Assembly (NCBI RefSeq): GCF_011762195.1
Contig: NZ_JAASQK010000002.1
Location: 62,001 to 126,000 of the forward strand
Length of the DNA: 64,000 bases
Direction of reading: 5' to 3'
From: Sphingomonas oligoaromativorans
Lineage (GTDB): Bacteria > Pseudomonadota > Alphaproteobacteria > Sphingomonadales > Sphingomonadaceae
The position numbers and the translations under genes are program-made. Positions 1 through 7,289 of this stretch are shown here, piece after piece. Positions within the stretch are counted from its first letter, which is position 1. Each line of letters opens with the position of its first letter. Under the pieces are notes generated by a model. That model worked only from the letters and a program-made list of their open reading frames with translations. It did no database searches and was not told where the DNA came from.

Positions 1-402
1 CAGTTGGCCTGGCGCGGGCAAATCATGCGTCGACCATGCGCCGAGATAGAAGCCCACGAGCGTCGCAAGATAGGCCCAATCCCCCGAACCGATGCGAGCG
101 ATCGTACCGAGCGAGCAGGCCCTGTTCAAAAACGCGCCGATCCCGAACAGCACCCCTCCGGCGATCGTCGCGCTGCTCGCGGCATAGCCCGGCGACACCG
201 AGGGAGAGTACCCCAGAACCGACAGCAGCAACAATCCGCCCGCGACCCAGATGGACGCTTCCATCATCGCGGCCATCTGCCCGAAGCGACCTTCGGCGAC
301 GATCTCGTTCATCGCCGCAACGGTGCAGGTGCCGCCACGCTGATTGGCGAAACCGATGGCGGCCACCGCCAGAAGAGCCACGAGCCAGGACGTGCCCACC
401 AT
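1..402 (-). CDS. YeeE/YedE-family membrane protein (partial, runs off left edge)
   Basis: This is the N-terminal 134 codons of an integral membrane protein of the YeeE/YedE (sulfur-compound transport) type; the C-terminus lies beyond the window. The conceptual protein starts MVGTSWLVALLAV and carries the family-like signatures FANQRGGTCTVAA near the N-terminus and FGIGAFLNRACSLGTIARI further on, each with a conserved Cys, separated by hydrophobic helices. I place the start at the ATG complementary to 400-402; an in-frame stop lies about 30 bases upstream, so no much earlier ATG is possible. Family members move thiosulfate or related sulfur species, or are paired half-transporters. The substrate here cannot be told. 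It faces away from the peptidase gene at 585. Confidence 0.72.
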   Translation of the reverse strand, partial: MVGTSWLVALLAVAAIGFANQRGGTCTVAAMNEIVAEGRFGQMAAMMEASIWVAGGLLLLSVLGYSPSVSPGYAASSATIAGGVLFGIGAFLNRACSLGTIARIGSGDWAYLATLVGFYLGAWSTHDLPAPGQL

Positions 403-506
403 AATCCATGTCGCCCCAATGATTGCGCCGCTCGATTCCTATGGATTTCGGGGGCCGGGGCAAGGCGATGACGTCAGGCTACTGATAAACCGCCGGACGC
501 CGGCAC

Positions 507-525
507 GGGCCTTGGACAAAGGCCC
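507..525. other. GC-rich hairpin in the 403-584 intergenic region
   Basis: A perfect 7-bp inverted repeat (GGGCCTT / AAGGCCC) with a 5-base loop lies between the divergent YeeE-type gene and the M28 peptidase gene. There is no T-run on either side, so a terminator is not supported. It may be an mRNA leader structure of the peptidase operon or incidental. Confidence 0.35.
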
Positions 526-584
526 CTTCCCAATCCCGGAGCAACGGGGTTGCGGATACGCCCCGCGTGCAACACACAGGCGTA

Positions 585-1898
585 ATGAAACAGCCGCTCC
601 TCGCCCTGCTCGCCGTCGCCGCCGCGCCTGCTCCCGCAACGGACCCCGCTGCGCTCCATGCCACGATCGCCAAGCTGGTGAGCTTCGGCACGCGCCATAC
701 GCTCTCCACGACGACGGACCCGGCGCGAGGCATCGGCGCGGCCCGCCGCTGGGTCGCGGGACGGTTCGCGGAGATCGGCCATGGCTGCGGCGACTGCCTC
801 GCGGTCGAGACCATCGGCACCACCACCTCCGGCCCGCGCGCGCCCAATGGCGTTCGCGTGGAGGACGTCATCGCGGTCCAGAAGGGCAACGGCGATCCGG
901 GGCGCGTCATCATCGTGCAGGGGCATATCGACAGCCGTGTCAACGACGTGATGGACGCCACCACCGATGCGCCCGGCGCCAATGACGACGCCTCCGGCGT
1001 GGCGCTGGTGATGGAGGCTGCCCGCCTGCTCTCCCGCGAGAAATTCCCCGCGACGATCGTCTACGCCGCGCTTTCGGGCGAGGAACAAGGCCTCTGGGGC
1101 GGCAAGCTGCTGGCGGACACCGCGAAGGCGCGCGGCTGGAAGGTCGCGGCGGTGCTCAATAACGATATCGTCGGCAACACCCACGGCATCGGCGGCGAGC
1201 ATGTCGACGATCGGGTCCGCGTGTTCAGCGAGGGCATCGAGACGGCGGCGGACGCCGCGGGCGTGAAGCAACAGCGGGCGATCGGCGGCGAGGATGATTC
1301 CCCCTCCCGCGCGCTGGCGAAGGCGATCGTGCGCGTCGCCAAGGCTGACAAGAGCATCGGCCTCGACGTGATCGCGGTGCGCCGCCCCGATCGCTTCCAG
1401 CGCGGCGGCGATCATATCCCCTTCCTGCAGGCCGGCTATCCGGCGGTGCGCTTCAGCGAGGCGACCGAGGATTATGACCGCCAGCACCAGACGATCCGCA
1501 CCGAGAACGGGCGCCGCTATGGCGACACGATCGAGTTCGTCGACTTCCCCTATCTCGCACGCGTGACGGCGCTCAACGTCGCGGTCATCCGCGAACTGGC
1601 GAGCGCGCCGGCGGCGCCCGCCGGGGTGTCGATCGCGGGCGCGCTCAGCGACGATACCCATGTCGCCTGGCAACCTGTGCCCGGCGCCGCCGGCTATCGG
1701 GTCCGCTGGCGGCGCGCGGACGGCTTCGTCTGGACCGACCAGCGCGACGTGCCGGCCTCCGCCACCTCGCTCGACCTCGCCCACGTCAACATCGACGATC
1801 ATTTCTTCGGCGTGTCGGCGCTTGGCGCGACAGGCGCGGAGAGCCTCGTCACCTTCGCCGGCGTGCCGCCGCGCCCGGCTCCGGGGAGCAGCAAATGA
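585..1898 (+). CDS. M28-family zinc metallopeptidase with C-terminal Fn3-like domain
   Basis: Predicted exported aminopeptidase-like zinc hydrolase of about 437 residues. A short hydrophobic leader (MKQPLLALLAVAAAPAPA) suggests export. The M28 di-zinc ligands are all visible: H114 (VQGHID), D134 (GANDDASG), E166/E167 (SGEEQGLW), D194 (NNDIVG) and H276 (GGDHIPF). After the catalytic domain, from about residue 345, comes a fibronectin type III-like module (HVAWQPVPGAAGYRVRW), common in secreted M28 enzymes. I chose the ATG at 585 over an in-frame GTG at 567 because it begins the signal peptide. It overlaps the acetamidase gene by four bases (ATGA), so the two are translationally coupled. The substrate is unknown; a peptide or amino-acyl amide would fit the partner gene. 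Confidence 0.85.
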   Translation: MKQPLLALLAVAAAPAPATDPAALHATIAKLVSFGTRHTLSTTTDPARGIGAARRWVAGRFAEIGHGCGDCLAVETIGTTTSGPRAPNGVRVEDVIAVQKGNGDPGRVIIVQGHIDSRVNDVMDATTDAPGANDDASGVALVMEAARLLSREKFPATIVYAALSGEEQGLWGGKLLADTAKARGWKVAAVLNNDIVGNTHGIGGEHVDDRVRVFSEGIETAADAAGVKQQRAIGGEDDSPSRALAKAIVRVAKADKSIGLDVIAVRRPDRFQRGGDHIPFLQAGYPAVRFSEATEDYDRQHQTIRTENGRRYGDTIEFVDFPYLARVTALNVAVIRELASAPAAPAGVSIAGALSDDTHVAWQPVPGAAGYRVRWRRADGFVWTDQRDVPASATSLDLAHVNIDDHFFGVSALGATGAESLVTFAGVPPRPAPGSSK

Positions 1899-2914
1899 AG
1901 CAGGCCCTGCTGGCAACGATCCTCGCCCTCGCGCCGATGCCCGCGATCGCCGCGCGCTATGAGCTTGCGGCAACGCCGCAAACGGTCGCCTGGGGGCATT
2001 ATGACGCCACCTCGAAGCCGGTGCTCACCGTCAAGTCGGGCGACACGGTGACGGTCCACACGCTGCTCACCAACAGCCCGGCCGGCCTCGCCAAGGCCGG
2101 CGTGGCGGAGGCCGATATCGAGCCGGCGCTCAAGGCCGTGTTCGACGGCGTGCCGCAATCCGCGCGCGGGCCGGGCGGCCATATCCTCACCGGCCCGATC
2201 GCGATCGAGGGCGCGGAGATCGGCGATACGCTGGAAGTCCGCATCCTCAAGATCGATCTGGCGATCCCTTATGCCTACAATGCCTTCCGCTACGGCGCGG
2301 GCTTCCTGACCGACGATTTCCCCTATGCGCGGATGAAGATCATCCCGCTCGACCGGCAGGCGATGATGGCCCGGTTCGGGCCGGGCATCGACATACCGCT
2401 CCACCCCTTCTTCGGCAGCATGGGCGTGGCCCCGCCCGCCTCCTTCGGCCGCTACGACAGCGCGCCGCCGACGATCAACGGCGGCAACATGGACGACAAG
2501 GCGCTCGTCGCCGGAACCACCCTGTTCCTGCCGGTCCATGCGCCGGGCGCGCTGTTCCAGGTCGGCGACGGCCATGCCGGCCAGGGCAATGGCGAGGTCG
2601 ACATCACCGCGCTCGAAACCTCGCTGACCGGCACCTTCCAGTTCATCCTGCACAAGGGGGAGAAATCCCCCTATCCGCGCGCCGAAACGCCGACCCATTA
2701 TATCGCGATGGGCTTCGACGACGATCTCAGCAACGCCACCCGCAAGGCGCTGCGGAACATGATCGACTTCCTCGTCACCACCAAGGGCATGACGCGCGAC
2801 GACGCCTATATGCTCATCAGCGTGGCGGGCGATGTCGAGATCACCGAACTGGTCGACCATAACAAGGGCGTGCATGTGACGCTTGCGAAGGATCTTTTCA
2901 CGCGCCGCCAGTGA
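1895..2914 (+). CDS. Acetamidase/formamidase-family hydrolase, exported
   Basis: Member of the FmdA/AmdA acetamidase-formamidase family, which hydrolyses short-chain amides to acid plus ammonia. The 339-residue protein begins with a signal peptide (MKQALLATILALAPMPAIAA), so unlike the classical cytoplasmic enzyme it should act in the periplasm. Family features include the N-terminal WGHYDATSKPVLTVKSGD segment, the GPGGHILTGPIAIEGAEIGD block, and the LHPFFGSMGVAPP and PTINGGNMDDKAL blocks seen in this fold. It starts inside the stop codon of the M28 peptidase gene and is probably co-transcribed with it. A joint role in stripping amides or amino groups from exported or environmental peptides is an inference. 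Confidence 0.85.
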   Translation: MKQALLATILALAPMPAIAARYELAATPQTVAWGHYDATSKPVLTVKSGDTVTVHTLLTNSPAGLAKAGVAEADIEPALKAVFDGVPQSARGPGGHILTGPIAIEGAEIGDTLEVRILKIDLAIPYAYNAFRYGAGFLTDDFPYARMKIIPLDRQAMMARFGPGIDIPLHPFFGSMGVAPPASFGRYDSAPPTINGGNMDDKALVAGTTLFLPVHAPGALFQVGDGHAGQGNGEVDITALETSLTGTFQFILHKGEKSPYPRAETPTHYIAMGFDDDLSNATRKALRNMIDFLVTTKGMTRDDAYMLISVAGDVEITELVDHNKGVHVTLAKDLFTRRQ

Positions 2915-2985
2915 TATCGGGCGATCAGCGCATTGCGCCGGATGAAGCGGCATCGGTTTTTGGTCATCGACGAGGAGGGGCTGAC

Positions 2986-3525
2986 ATGAATCCGATATCC
3001 GAAGCCGGGCTGTCCGTGCCCGGACGCGGCTCGCTCCCCGGCGCGATCGTGGAAGCCACGATCGCGGCCGGCACGCTGGACATCCTTTCGGCCTTCGGTT
3101 TCGCGGGTCTGGCCGGCGTGGGTCCGGCCGCCGTCCTGCATTTCGTCGCGAGCGGCCCCTTCGGCGACAAGGCGCTCCAGGGTGGCGGCTGGGCGTTTGC
3201 GGGGATCGTCGTCCACTATGCGATCATGGCGTGCATGGTGACCGCCTATGCGCTGTGCGCGCGGCGGGTGCCTGCGCTCGTCCGTCATCCGGTGCGCGCG
3301 GGGCTCGGCTACGGCGTCCTGCTGTGGATCGTGATGTATTGGATCGTGAGGCCGCTGCGCTGGCCGGACATGCCGCTTCCGCACACGGCTTATGGCATCG
3401 GCAACGCGCTGTTCTCGCACTGCATTCTCGTTGGCCTGCCGATCGCGCTCATCGTCTCGCGCGCGTTGCGCGGCGGCGTGGCCGCCTCGCCTTCAGTCGC
3501 GATCGGGCGCGCCGAGCGGGAATAG
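2986..3525 (+). CDS. Small integral membrane protein of unknown function
   Basis: A 179-residue protein with about four predicted transmembrane segments (around residues 20-45, 65-90, 105-125 and 140-160), no signal peptide and no catalytic motif I recognise. The start at 2986 is supported by a strong ribosome-binding site, GAGGAGGGG, about five bases upstream; an in-frame extension back to 2911 would overlap the acetamidase gene but lacks such a site. It is likely the last gene of the peptidase/acetamidase operon. Its 3' end overlaps the convergent GST gene by 33 bases. The general shape resembles small YagU/DUF1440-like inner-membrane proteins, but I cannot assign a family with confidence. 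Confidence 0.7.
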   Translation: MNPISEAGLSVPGRGSLPGAIVEATIAAGTLDILSAFGFAGLAGVGPAAVLHFVASGPFGDKALQGGGWAFAGIVVHYAIMACMVTAYALCARRVPALVRHPVRAGLGYGVLLWIVMYWIVRPLRWPDMPLPHTAYGIGNALFSHCILVGLPIALIVSRALRGGVAASPSVAIGRAERE

Positions 3526-4152
3526 CGGGCGGTAGGGCCTCGCCTCGTCGACGCAGCGCCTGATGCCCGGCCGCGCCAGCAGCCGCGCGCGATAGGCGGC
3601 AATCGCCGGGAATCGATCCCCGATCGGATGCACCCAGTCGGCGTAGAACAGCGACGGTCCGGCGGCGCAATCGGCCAGCGAGAAGGCACCGCCCGCCGCC
3701 CAATCGCGCGTCGCCATATGGCGATCACACCATGCATAGGCCGTATCGAGCATCGCCCTCGCCCGGTCGACGCCATAGGCGTCGCGCTGATCGTCGGGAC
3801 GCAGCGCATCGCCGACGATCGTCTGCATCGGCGTCATCACATAATTGTCGAACAGGCGGTCCAGCATCCGCACCTCGATAGCCGCGATGCGATCGTCGGG
3901 CACGAGGCGCACCGCGCCGGGATGGGCCACGTCGAGATATTCGATGATCGCGGTCGCCTCGGCGATAGCGCGATCGCCATCCACCAGCACCGGGAATTTG
4001 CCCACGGGCGACAGCGCCGAGAACGCCGCGCCATTTCCCGGATGATCGGGGCCGAGCGTGCGGAAGGCGAACGGCGTGTCATTCTCGTAGAGCGCGATCA
4101 GCGCCTTCCAGGTGTAGGACGAGAAGGGATGGCCGAAAAGCTCCAGCGACAT
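3493..4152 (-). CDS. Glutathione S-transferase family protein
   Basis: A 219-residue cytoplasmic GST-fold protein. The N-terminal thioredoxin-like half has the pattern LFGHPFSSYTWKALIAL, with SPVGKFPVLVDGD (cis-Pro loop) and AEATAIIEYLD, the Ser/Thr-containing helix that binds the glutathione gamma-glutamyl group. The C-terminal helical half contains the conserved FSLADCAAGP capping motif. The start is the ATG at 4152, two bases after the upstream reductase stop codon. It is the third gene of a minus-strand operon with VOC and DHFR-like proteins, a set typical of small detoxification or stress modules. Its actual electrophile is unknown. Confidence 0.87.
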   Translation of the reverse strand: MSLELFGHPFSSYTWKALIALYENDTPFAFRTLGPDHPGNGAAFSALSPVGKFPVLVDGDRAIAEATAIIEYLDVAHPGAVRLVPDDRIAAIEVRMLDRLFDNYVMTPMQTIVGDALRPDDQRDAYGVDRARAMLDTAYAWCDRHMATRDWAAGGAFSLADCAAGPSLFYADWVHPIGDRFPAIAAYRARLLARPGIRRCVDEARPYRPLFPLGAPDRD

Positions 4153-4154
4153 CC

Positions 4155-4817
4155 TCAGCCCTCCATCTTCATACGCTGTTGCCGCGCCTTCTCGCGCTCG
4201 CCCGGCTCGATCGTCAGGAAGCTGCCGGTGCGGACCGCGCCATCGGGCTCGTAATGCGCGATGATCGTCCCCTTGGGCGAGACGCTGTGCCGGACGAGCC
4301 TGAGCGAACGGGGTGGCGTGCCGGCGCCGAACAACCGCTTGCCGCTGCCCAGCACCAGCGGATAGGTCAGCGTCGTCAGCCGGTCCAGCAGGCCGGCCTC
4401 CAGCAGCGCGGGATAGAGCGTGCTGCTGCCCTGTATGATGAGATCGGGGCCGTCGCCCTGCCTGAGCTCGGCGATCGCATCGATGCTGGCGAGCCGGTGG
4501 CTGTTCTCCCAGTCGAGCGGGTCTTGTCCGCGCGTCAGCACATATTTGCCGGCGCGGTTGAAGGCGTCGGCGATGGGCGCCTCCTCGCCGGAGACATAGG
4601 GCCAATAGGCGGCGAAGATCTCGTAGGTCTTGCGGCCGAGCAGCAGGTCATAGGCGCCGCCGAACAGCTCGCCGATCCACGCGCCGGTCGCTTCGTCGTC
4701 GAGCGGCCACAGCCACCCGCCAAGTTCGAAACCGCCGGTCCAGTCCTCCGAAGGCCCGCCGGGCGCCTGCATCACGCCGTCGAGCGACTGGAATACGCTG
4801 CCGACGATCCTACGCAT
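4155..4817 (-). CDS. Dihydrofolate reductase-fold (RibD C-terminal-like) reductase
   Basis: A 220-residue protein of the DHFR/RibD-C superfamily. It opens with MRRIVGSVFQSLDGVMQAPG, the usual first strand and loop of this group. It continues with LLGRKTYEIFAAYWP (the active-site helix), KYVLTRG, and the NADPH-binding LIIQGSSTLYPALLEAGLLD region, ending in LTYPLVLGSGKRLFG. Such proteins are putative NAD(P)H-dependent reductases and are generally not the folate enzyme. The start overlaps the VOC gene end by eight bases and the GST start lies two bases after its stop, so the three genes form a coupled operon. Substrate unknown. Confidence 0.86.
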   Translation of the reverse strand: MRRIVGSVFQSLDGVMQAPGGPSEDWTGGFELGGWLWPLDDEATGAWIGELFGGAYDLLLGRKTYEIFAAYWPYVSGEEAPIADAFNRAGKYVLTRGQDPLDWENSHRLASIDAIAELRQGDGPDLIIQGSSTLYPALLEAGLLDRLTTLTYPLVLGSGKRLFGAGTPPRSLRLVRHSVSPKGTIIAHYEPDGAVRTGSFLTIEPGEREKARQQRMKMEG

Positions 4818-5307
4818 CGGCCGCCTCGCCCCGGCGCGCGGCCTCGATCGTGGCGATATCGATCTTGCGCATGGTCATCATCGCCTCCATCGCCCGCCTG
4901 GCGGCGGCGCGATCGGGATCGGTGGTCGCTTCGAGCAGCACGCGCGGGGTGATCTGCCAGGAAAAGCCCCAGCGATCCTTGCACCAGCCGCATGCGCTCT
5001 CCGTGCCGCCATGGCCGATGATCGCATTCCAATAGCGGTCGGTCTCTTCCTGATCCTCGGTCAGCACCATGAAGCTGACGGCTTCGTTGGGCTTGAAACG
5101 CGGCCCGCCATTGAGCCCCACGAACGGGCGGCCGAGCACGGTGAAATCGACCGTCAGCTCCATGCCCCGTTCGCCGCCGGGAAAGTCGGTGGCGGCGGCA
5201 TGGGCGGCGCCCACATGGCTGTCGGGAAAGACGCTCGCATAGAATTCGGCCGCCCGGCGCGCCTCACCATGATCGAACCACAGGCACGCGATCATCCTGT
5301 CCATCAT
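4810..5307 (-). CDS. VOC-family (PhnB/3-demethylubiquinone methyltransferase-like) protein
   Basis: A 165-residue vicinal-oxygen-chelate fold protein of the PhnB/YjdN type, often annotated as 3-demethylubiquinone-9 methyltransferase-like. Recognisable are IACLWFDHGEARRAAEFYASVFPDS at the N-terminus (split here as IACLWFDHGEARR and AAEFYASVFPDS), FVGLNGGPRFKPNEAVSFM in the middle and GWCKDRWGFSWQITPR near the C-terminus. The start is set at 5307 because a good GGGAGAGG ribosome-binding site sits just upstream; longer in-frame versions extend into the unrelated upstream region. It is first in the VOC-DHFR-GST operon. The real reaction of this subfamily is not known. Confidence 0.84.
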   Translation of the reverse strand: MMDRMIACLWFDHGEARRAAEFYASVFPDSHVGAAHAAATDFPGGERGMELTVDFTVLGRPFVGLNGGPRFKPNEAVSFMVLTEDQEETDRYWNAIIGHGGTESACGWCKDRWGFSWQITPRVLLEATTDPDRAAARRAMEAMMTMRKIDIATIEAARRGEAADA

Positions 5308-5477
5308 GCCTCTCCCTGCTGGCTGCGCCATCGAGCCCATGATCGAACGACCGATGCGATGGAGTCCACCCACCAAGTATCGCGCGATCCGCCCATCCCG
5401 GACGATAGCCGCGGAAACGCTCTTCGCGTGCATGAAGTTCAAAATGGAAGGTTGCCCAACGGCTTCGGCGCGGAACC

Positions 5478-5558
5478 TCAGCGATAGAGCGCGGCGATCG
5501 CCTCCGGGGCTCCGGCATCGAGATCCTTCAGGTGCTTCAACCGCTGCATATCGTGCAT
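5478..5558 (-). pseudogene. 26-codon ORF, possible remnant of an AhpD/carboxymuconolactone decarboxylase-like gene
   Basis: A short reading frame (MHDMQRLKHLKDLDAGAPEA and six more residues) starts one base after the DoxX stop codon, behind a strong GGAGG site lying inside the doxX end, so it is set up for coupled translation. The sequence resembles the first residues of AhpD-like carboxymuconolactone decarboxylases, which usually continue for another 80 or more residues; here it stops at a TGA and I find no clear continuation in other frames. The rest of 5308-5477 shows no gene. It could be a truncated gene or a real small peptide. Confidence 0.35.
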
Positions 5559-5559
5559 G

Positions 5560-6078
5560 TCATCCTCCATTGTTGACCCGAACAGGCATTGGGCGAGCCC
5601 GGTCGATCTTCCGGCGGATAAGCCCGTCAATCGAGAACGGCCCGGCCCCGCCCAGGACGAGCGCCGCAAGGCCGCCGAGGTAAAGCAGGTCGCATTCATA
5701 ACCCGGCTGGCCGAATTGCGCTCCAGCCGGGCCGAAGGATTGCAGTTTGATCGAACTGAAGCCGTTGGGGAGATGGACGGTGAAGATCGCGACCAGCAGA
5801 ACGATGGCCATCGGAATGCTGGCCAGCGCAACGAGTCCGCCCAGCAGCACCGCCAGGCCACCGAAAATCTCGATCAGCACCGTGGCCCACGCCAGCACGG
5901 ACGGCAGGGGCATACCCATGGCCTGGAGGATATGCGCGAACATCTCCACCCCGCGCCCGAGCTTCGCGAAACCATGCTCCATGAAGCCGTAGCCGACGAT
6001 CAGGCGCAGCGGGATCGGCGCCCAGCGTGCGAAGTGGTTTCTTCCGAAGCCCTGCAATCCCTGCATCACCACCGACAT
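5560..6078 (-). CDS. DoxX-family membrane protein
   Basis: A 172-residue, four-helix inner-membrane protein of the DoxX family. The typical first-helix motif PLRLIVGYGFMEHGFAKLGRG is present (as LRLIVGYGFMEHG and AKLGRG), followed by LAWATVLIEIFGGLAVLLGG and a third helix ending in FTVHLPNGF. The C-terminus has the usual YECDLLYLGGLAALVLGGAG helix. Family members act as small redox-linked or quinone-associated membrane proteins in several contexts; no specific role can be read here. An AGGG-type ribosome-binding site precedes the ATG at 6078. It lies downstream of the ThuA-domain gene in the same orientation, with a 122-base gap. Confidence 0.88.
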   Translation of the reverse strand: MSVVMQGLQGFGRNHFARWAPIPLRLIVGYGFMEHGFAKLGRGVEMFAHILQAMGMPLPSVLAWATVLIEIFGGLAVLLGGLVALASIPMAIVLLVAIFTVHLPNGFSSIKLQSFGPAGAQFGQPGYECDLLYLGGLAALVLGGAGPFSIDGLIRRKIDRARPMPVRVNNGG

Positions 6079-6200
6079 TCTTCGCCCTCATATTCTCCAC
6101 TCCGACCATACGCAGGGCATGTGGCTGTGGTTACAGGCGAGGCTGCGCGACCGAGGCCATCGATCGCGCACGGCCCGTTCGCCTGCCGGGGGCAGGTCGA

Positions 6201-6968
6201 TCAGCGCGCCTGCCCCAGACCGGTCGCGGTCCAGTAGATTCCGCCCAACAGGTGGGTCAGATATTGCGGATCGCGATAGGCATCGCCTTCATGGCCGAGC
6301 GTGGTGACGAACACCCGGCCCTTCTCATAATGATGATACCAGGCGACGGGATGATCCTTGCCCATCGCCTTCGCCACCTGGCCCGGCCAGATTTTCGTCG
6401 GATCATAGCTGGTTTCGTCGACGTCCAGCACGGGGTGGATCTGGACGTCATGAGGATTGGTGGTCGGATAGAACTCGTCGCTCCAGATCCAGCGTTCGGG
6501 GAGCCCGTAGGTGGCGGGGAACCCCTTGTCCGCCACGGTCACCACCCCGGTCTGCAACATCGGATGGGCGCCGACCGCGCGACCGACGAGCTTTTCGTAC
6601 CAGACCCAATTGTTCGCCGGGATGATCGCAGCGCGATGCACGACGATCGCATTGCCGCCGGCGCGCATATAGTCCTCGAATTTCCGGCGCTGGGCGGAGT
6701 TCAACTCCTCAGCGGGCGTGTTCAGGAACATCACCACCGCATATTGCCGCAAGTCGCCGTCAAATGCCTCCACCTTGCTGGTAAAGGTTACTCCGAAGGA
6801 ATGCTGTCGGGCCATCTTTTCGAGACTATCCCGAGCAATGGGAATATATTCGTAATGATATTTGCTCGGCACCGCCAGGACCAGCATCTTGAATTGATCC
6901 TCGGCCCAACTCTTCGTGGAAACCGTCAGCGCGACAATGGCGGCCAGAACCCGGACAGCGCGTTTCAT
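6201..6968 (-). CDS. ThuA domain-containing exported protein
   Basis: A 255-residue protein with a signal peptide (MKRAVRVLAAIVALTVSTKSWA) followed by a ThuA-like, class I glutamine amidotransferase-like fold. Visible family elements are MLVLAVPSKYHYEYIP, YAVVMFLNTPAEELN, GNAIVVHRAA, FPATYGLPERWIWSDEFY, DHPVAWYHHYEKGRVFVTTLGHE and the final YLTHLLGGIYWTATG. I chose the second of two close ATGs (6968) because a GAGGAG site then has normal spacing. ThuA proteins are linked to sugar (trehalose-type) utilisation, but no ThuB-like dehydrogenase is next to it. A periplasmic role in carbohydrate processing is an inference. Confidence 0.87.
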   Translation of the reverse strand: MKRAVRVLAAIVALTVSTKSWAEDQFKMLVLAVPSKYHYEYIPIARDSLEKMARQHSFGVTFTSKVEAFDGDLRQYAVVMFLNTPAEELNSAQRRKFEDYMRAGGNAIVVHRAAIIPANNWVWYEKLVGRAVGAHPMLQTGVVTVADKGFPATYGLPERWIWSDEFYPTTNPHDVQIHPVLDVDETSYDPTKIWPGQVAKAMGKDHPVAWYHHYEKGRVFVTTLGHEGDAYRDPQYLTHLLGGIYWTATGLGQAR

Positions 6969-7289
6969 GAGCATCTCCTCTTCCGAACCGCGCCGCATAT
7001 GCCAATTTGTGCGACAAAATGAACAGCACATATCCGCCATGCCGCCACAAATGAGGCGACAAGGCGATGCCGCGGCGGGAGGCTGGCGGCGTAAAGACTG
7101 CGGGAACTGCTGTCCTGCCGGGTCTTACATTCCCGATTGCAACACATCGCAATGAAATTGCAGCTTGGATACAAACGCCGTTGCAATCTCAACAAGGCTT
7201 GCTCACCCTCTCCGCGACGGGGGCGACGACGGGGACAGAGCACCTGATCCGCGCGGCAAAAGCCCCTGCAAGACAAGGGGTGTTTTCTC
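6969..7289. promoter_or_regulatory. 321-base divergent intergenic region with a ribosome-site hairpin before the TonB receptor
   Basis: The gap separates the divergent ThuA gene and TonB receptor gene and must hold both promoters, although I cannot place convincing -35/-10 boxes. At 7263-7280 CCCCT pairs with AGGGG around an 8-base loop. The AAGGGG in the 3' arm is also the receptor's likely ribosome-binding site, nine bases before its ATG, and flanking A and T runs could lengthen the stem. The structure could therefore limit translation of the receptor. Confidence 0.4.

Noticed and set aside
23..463. Open frames of 122-155 codons on both strands at the left edge.
   Set aside because: They lack family features; a different minus-strand frame gives a clear YeeE/YedE-type membrane protein that runs off the edge.
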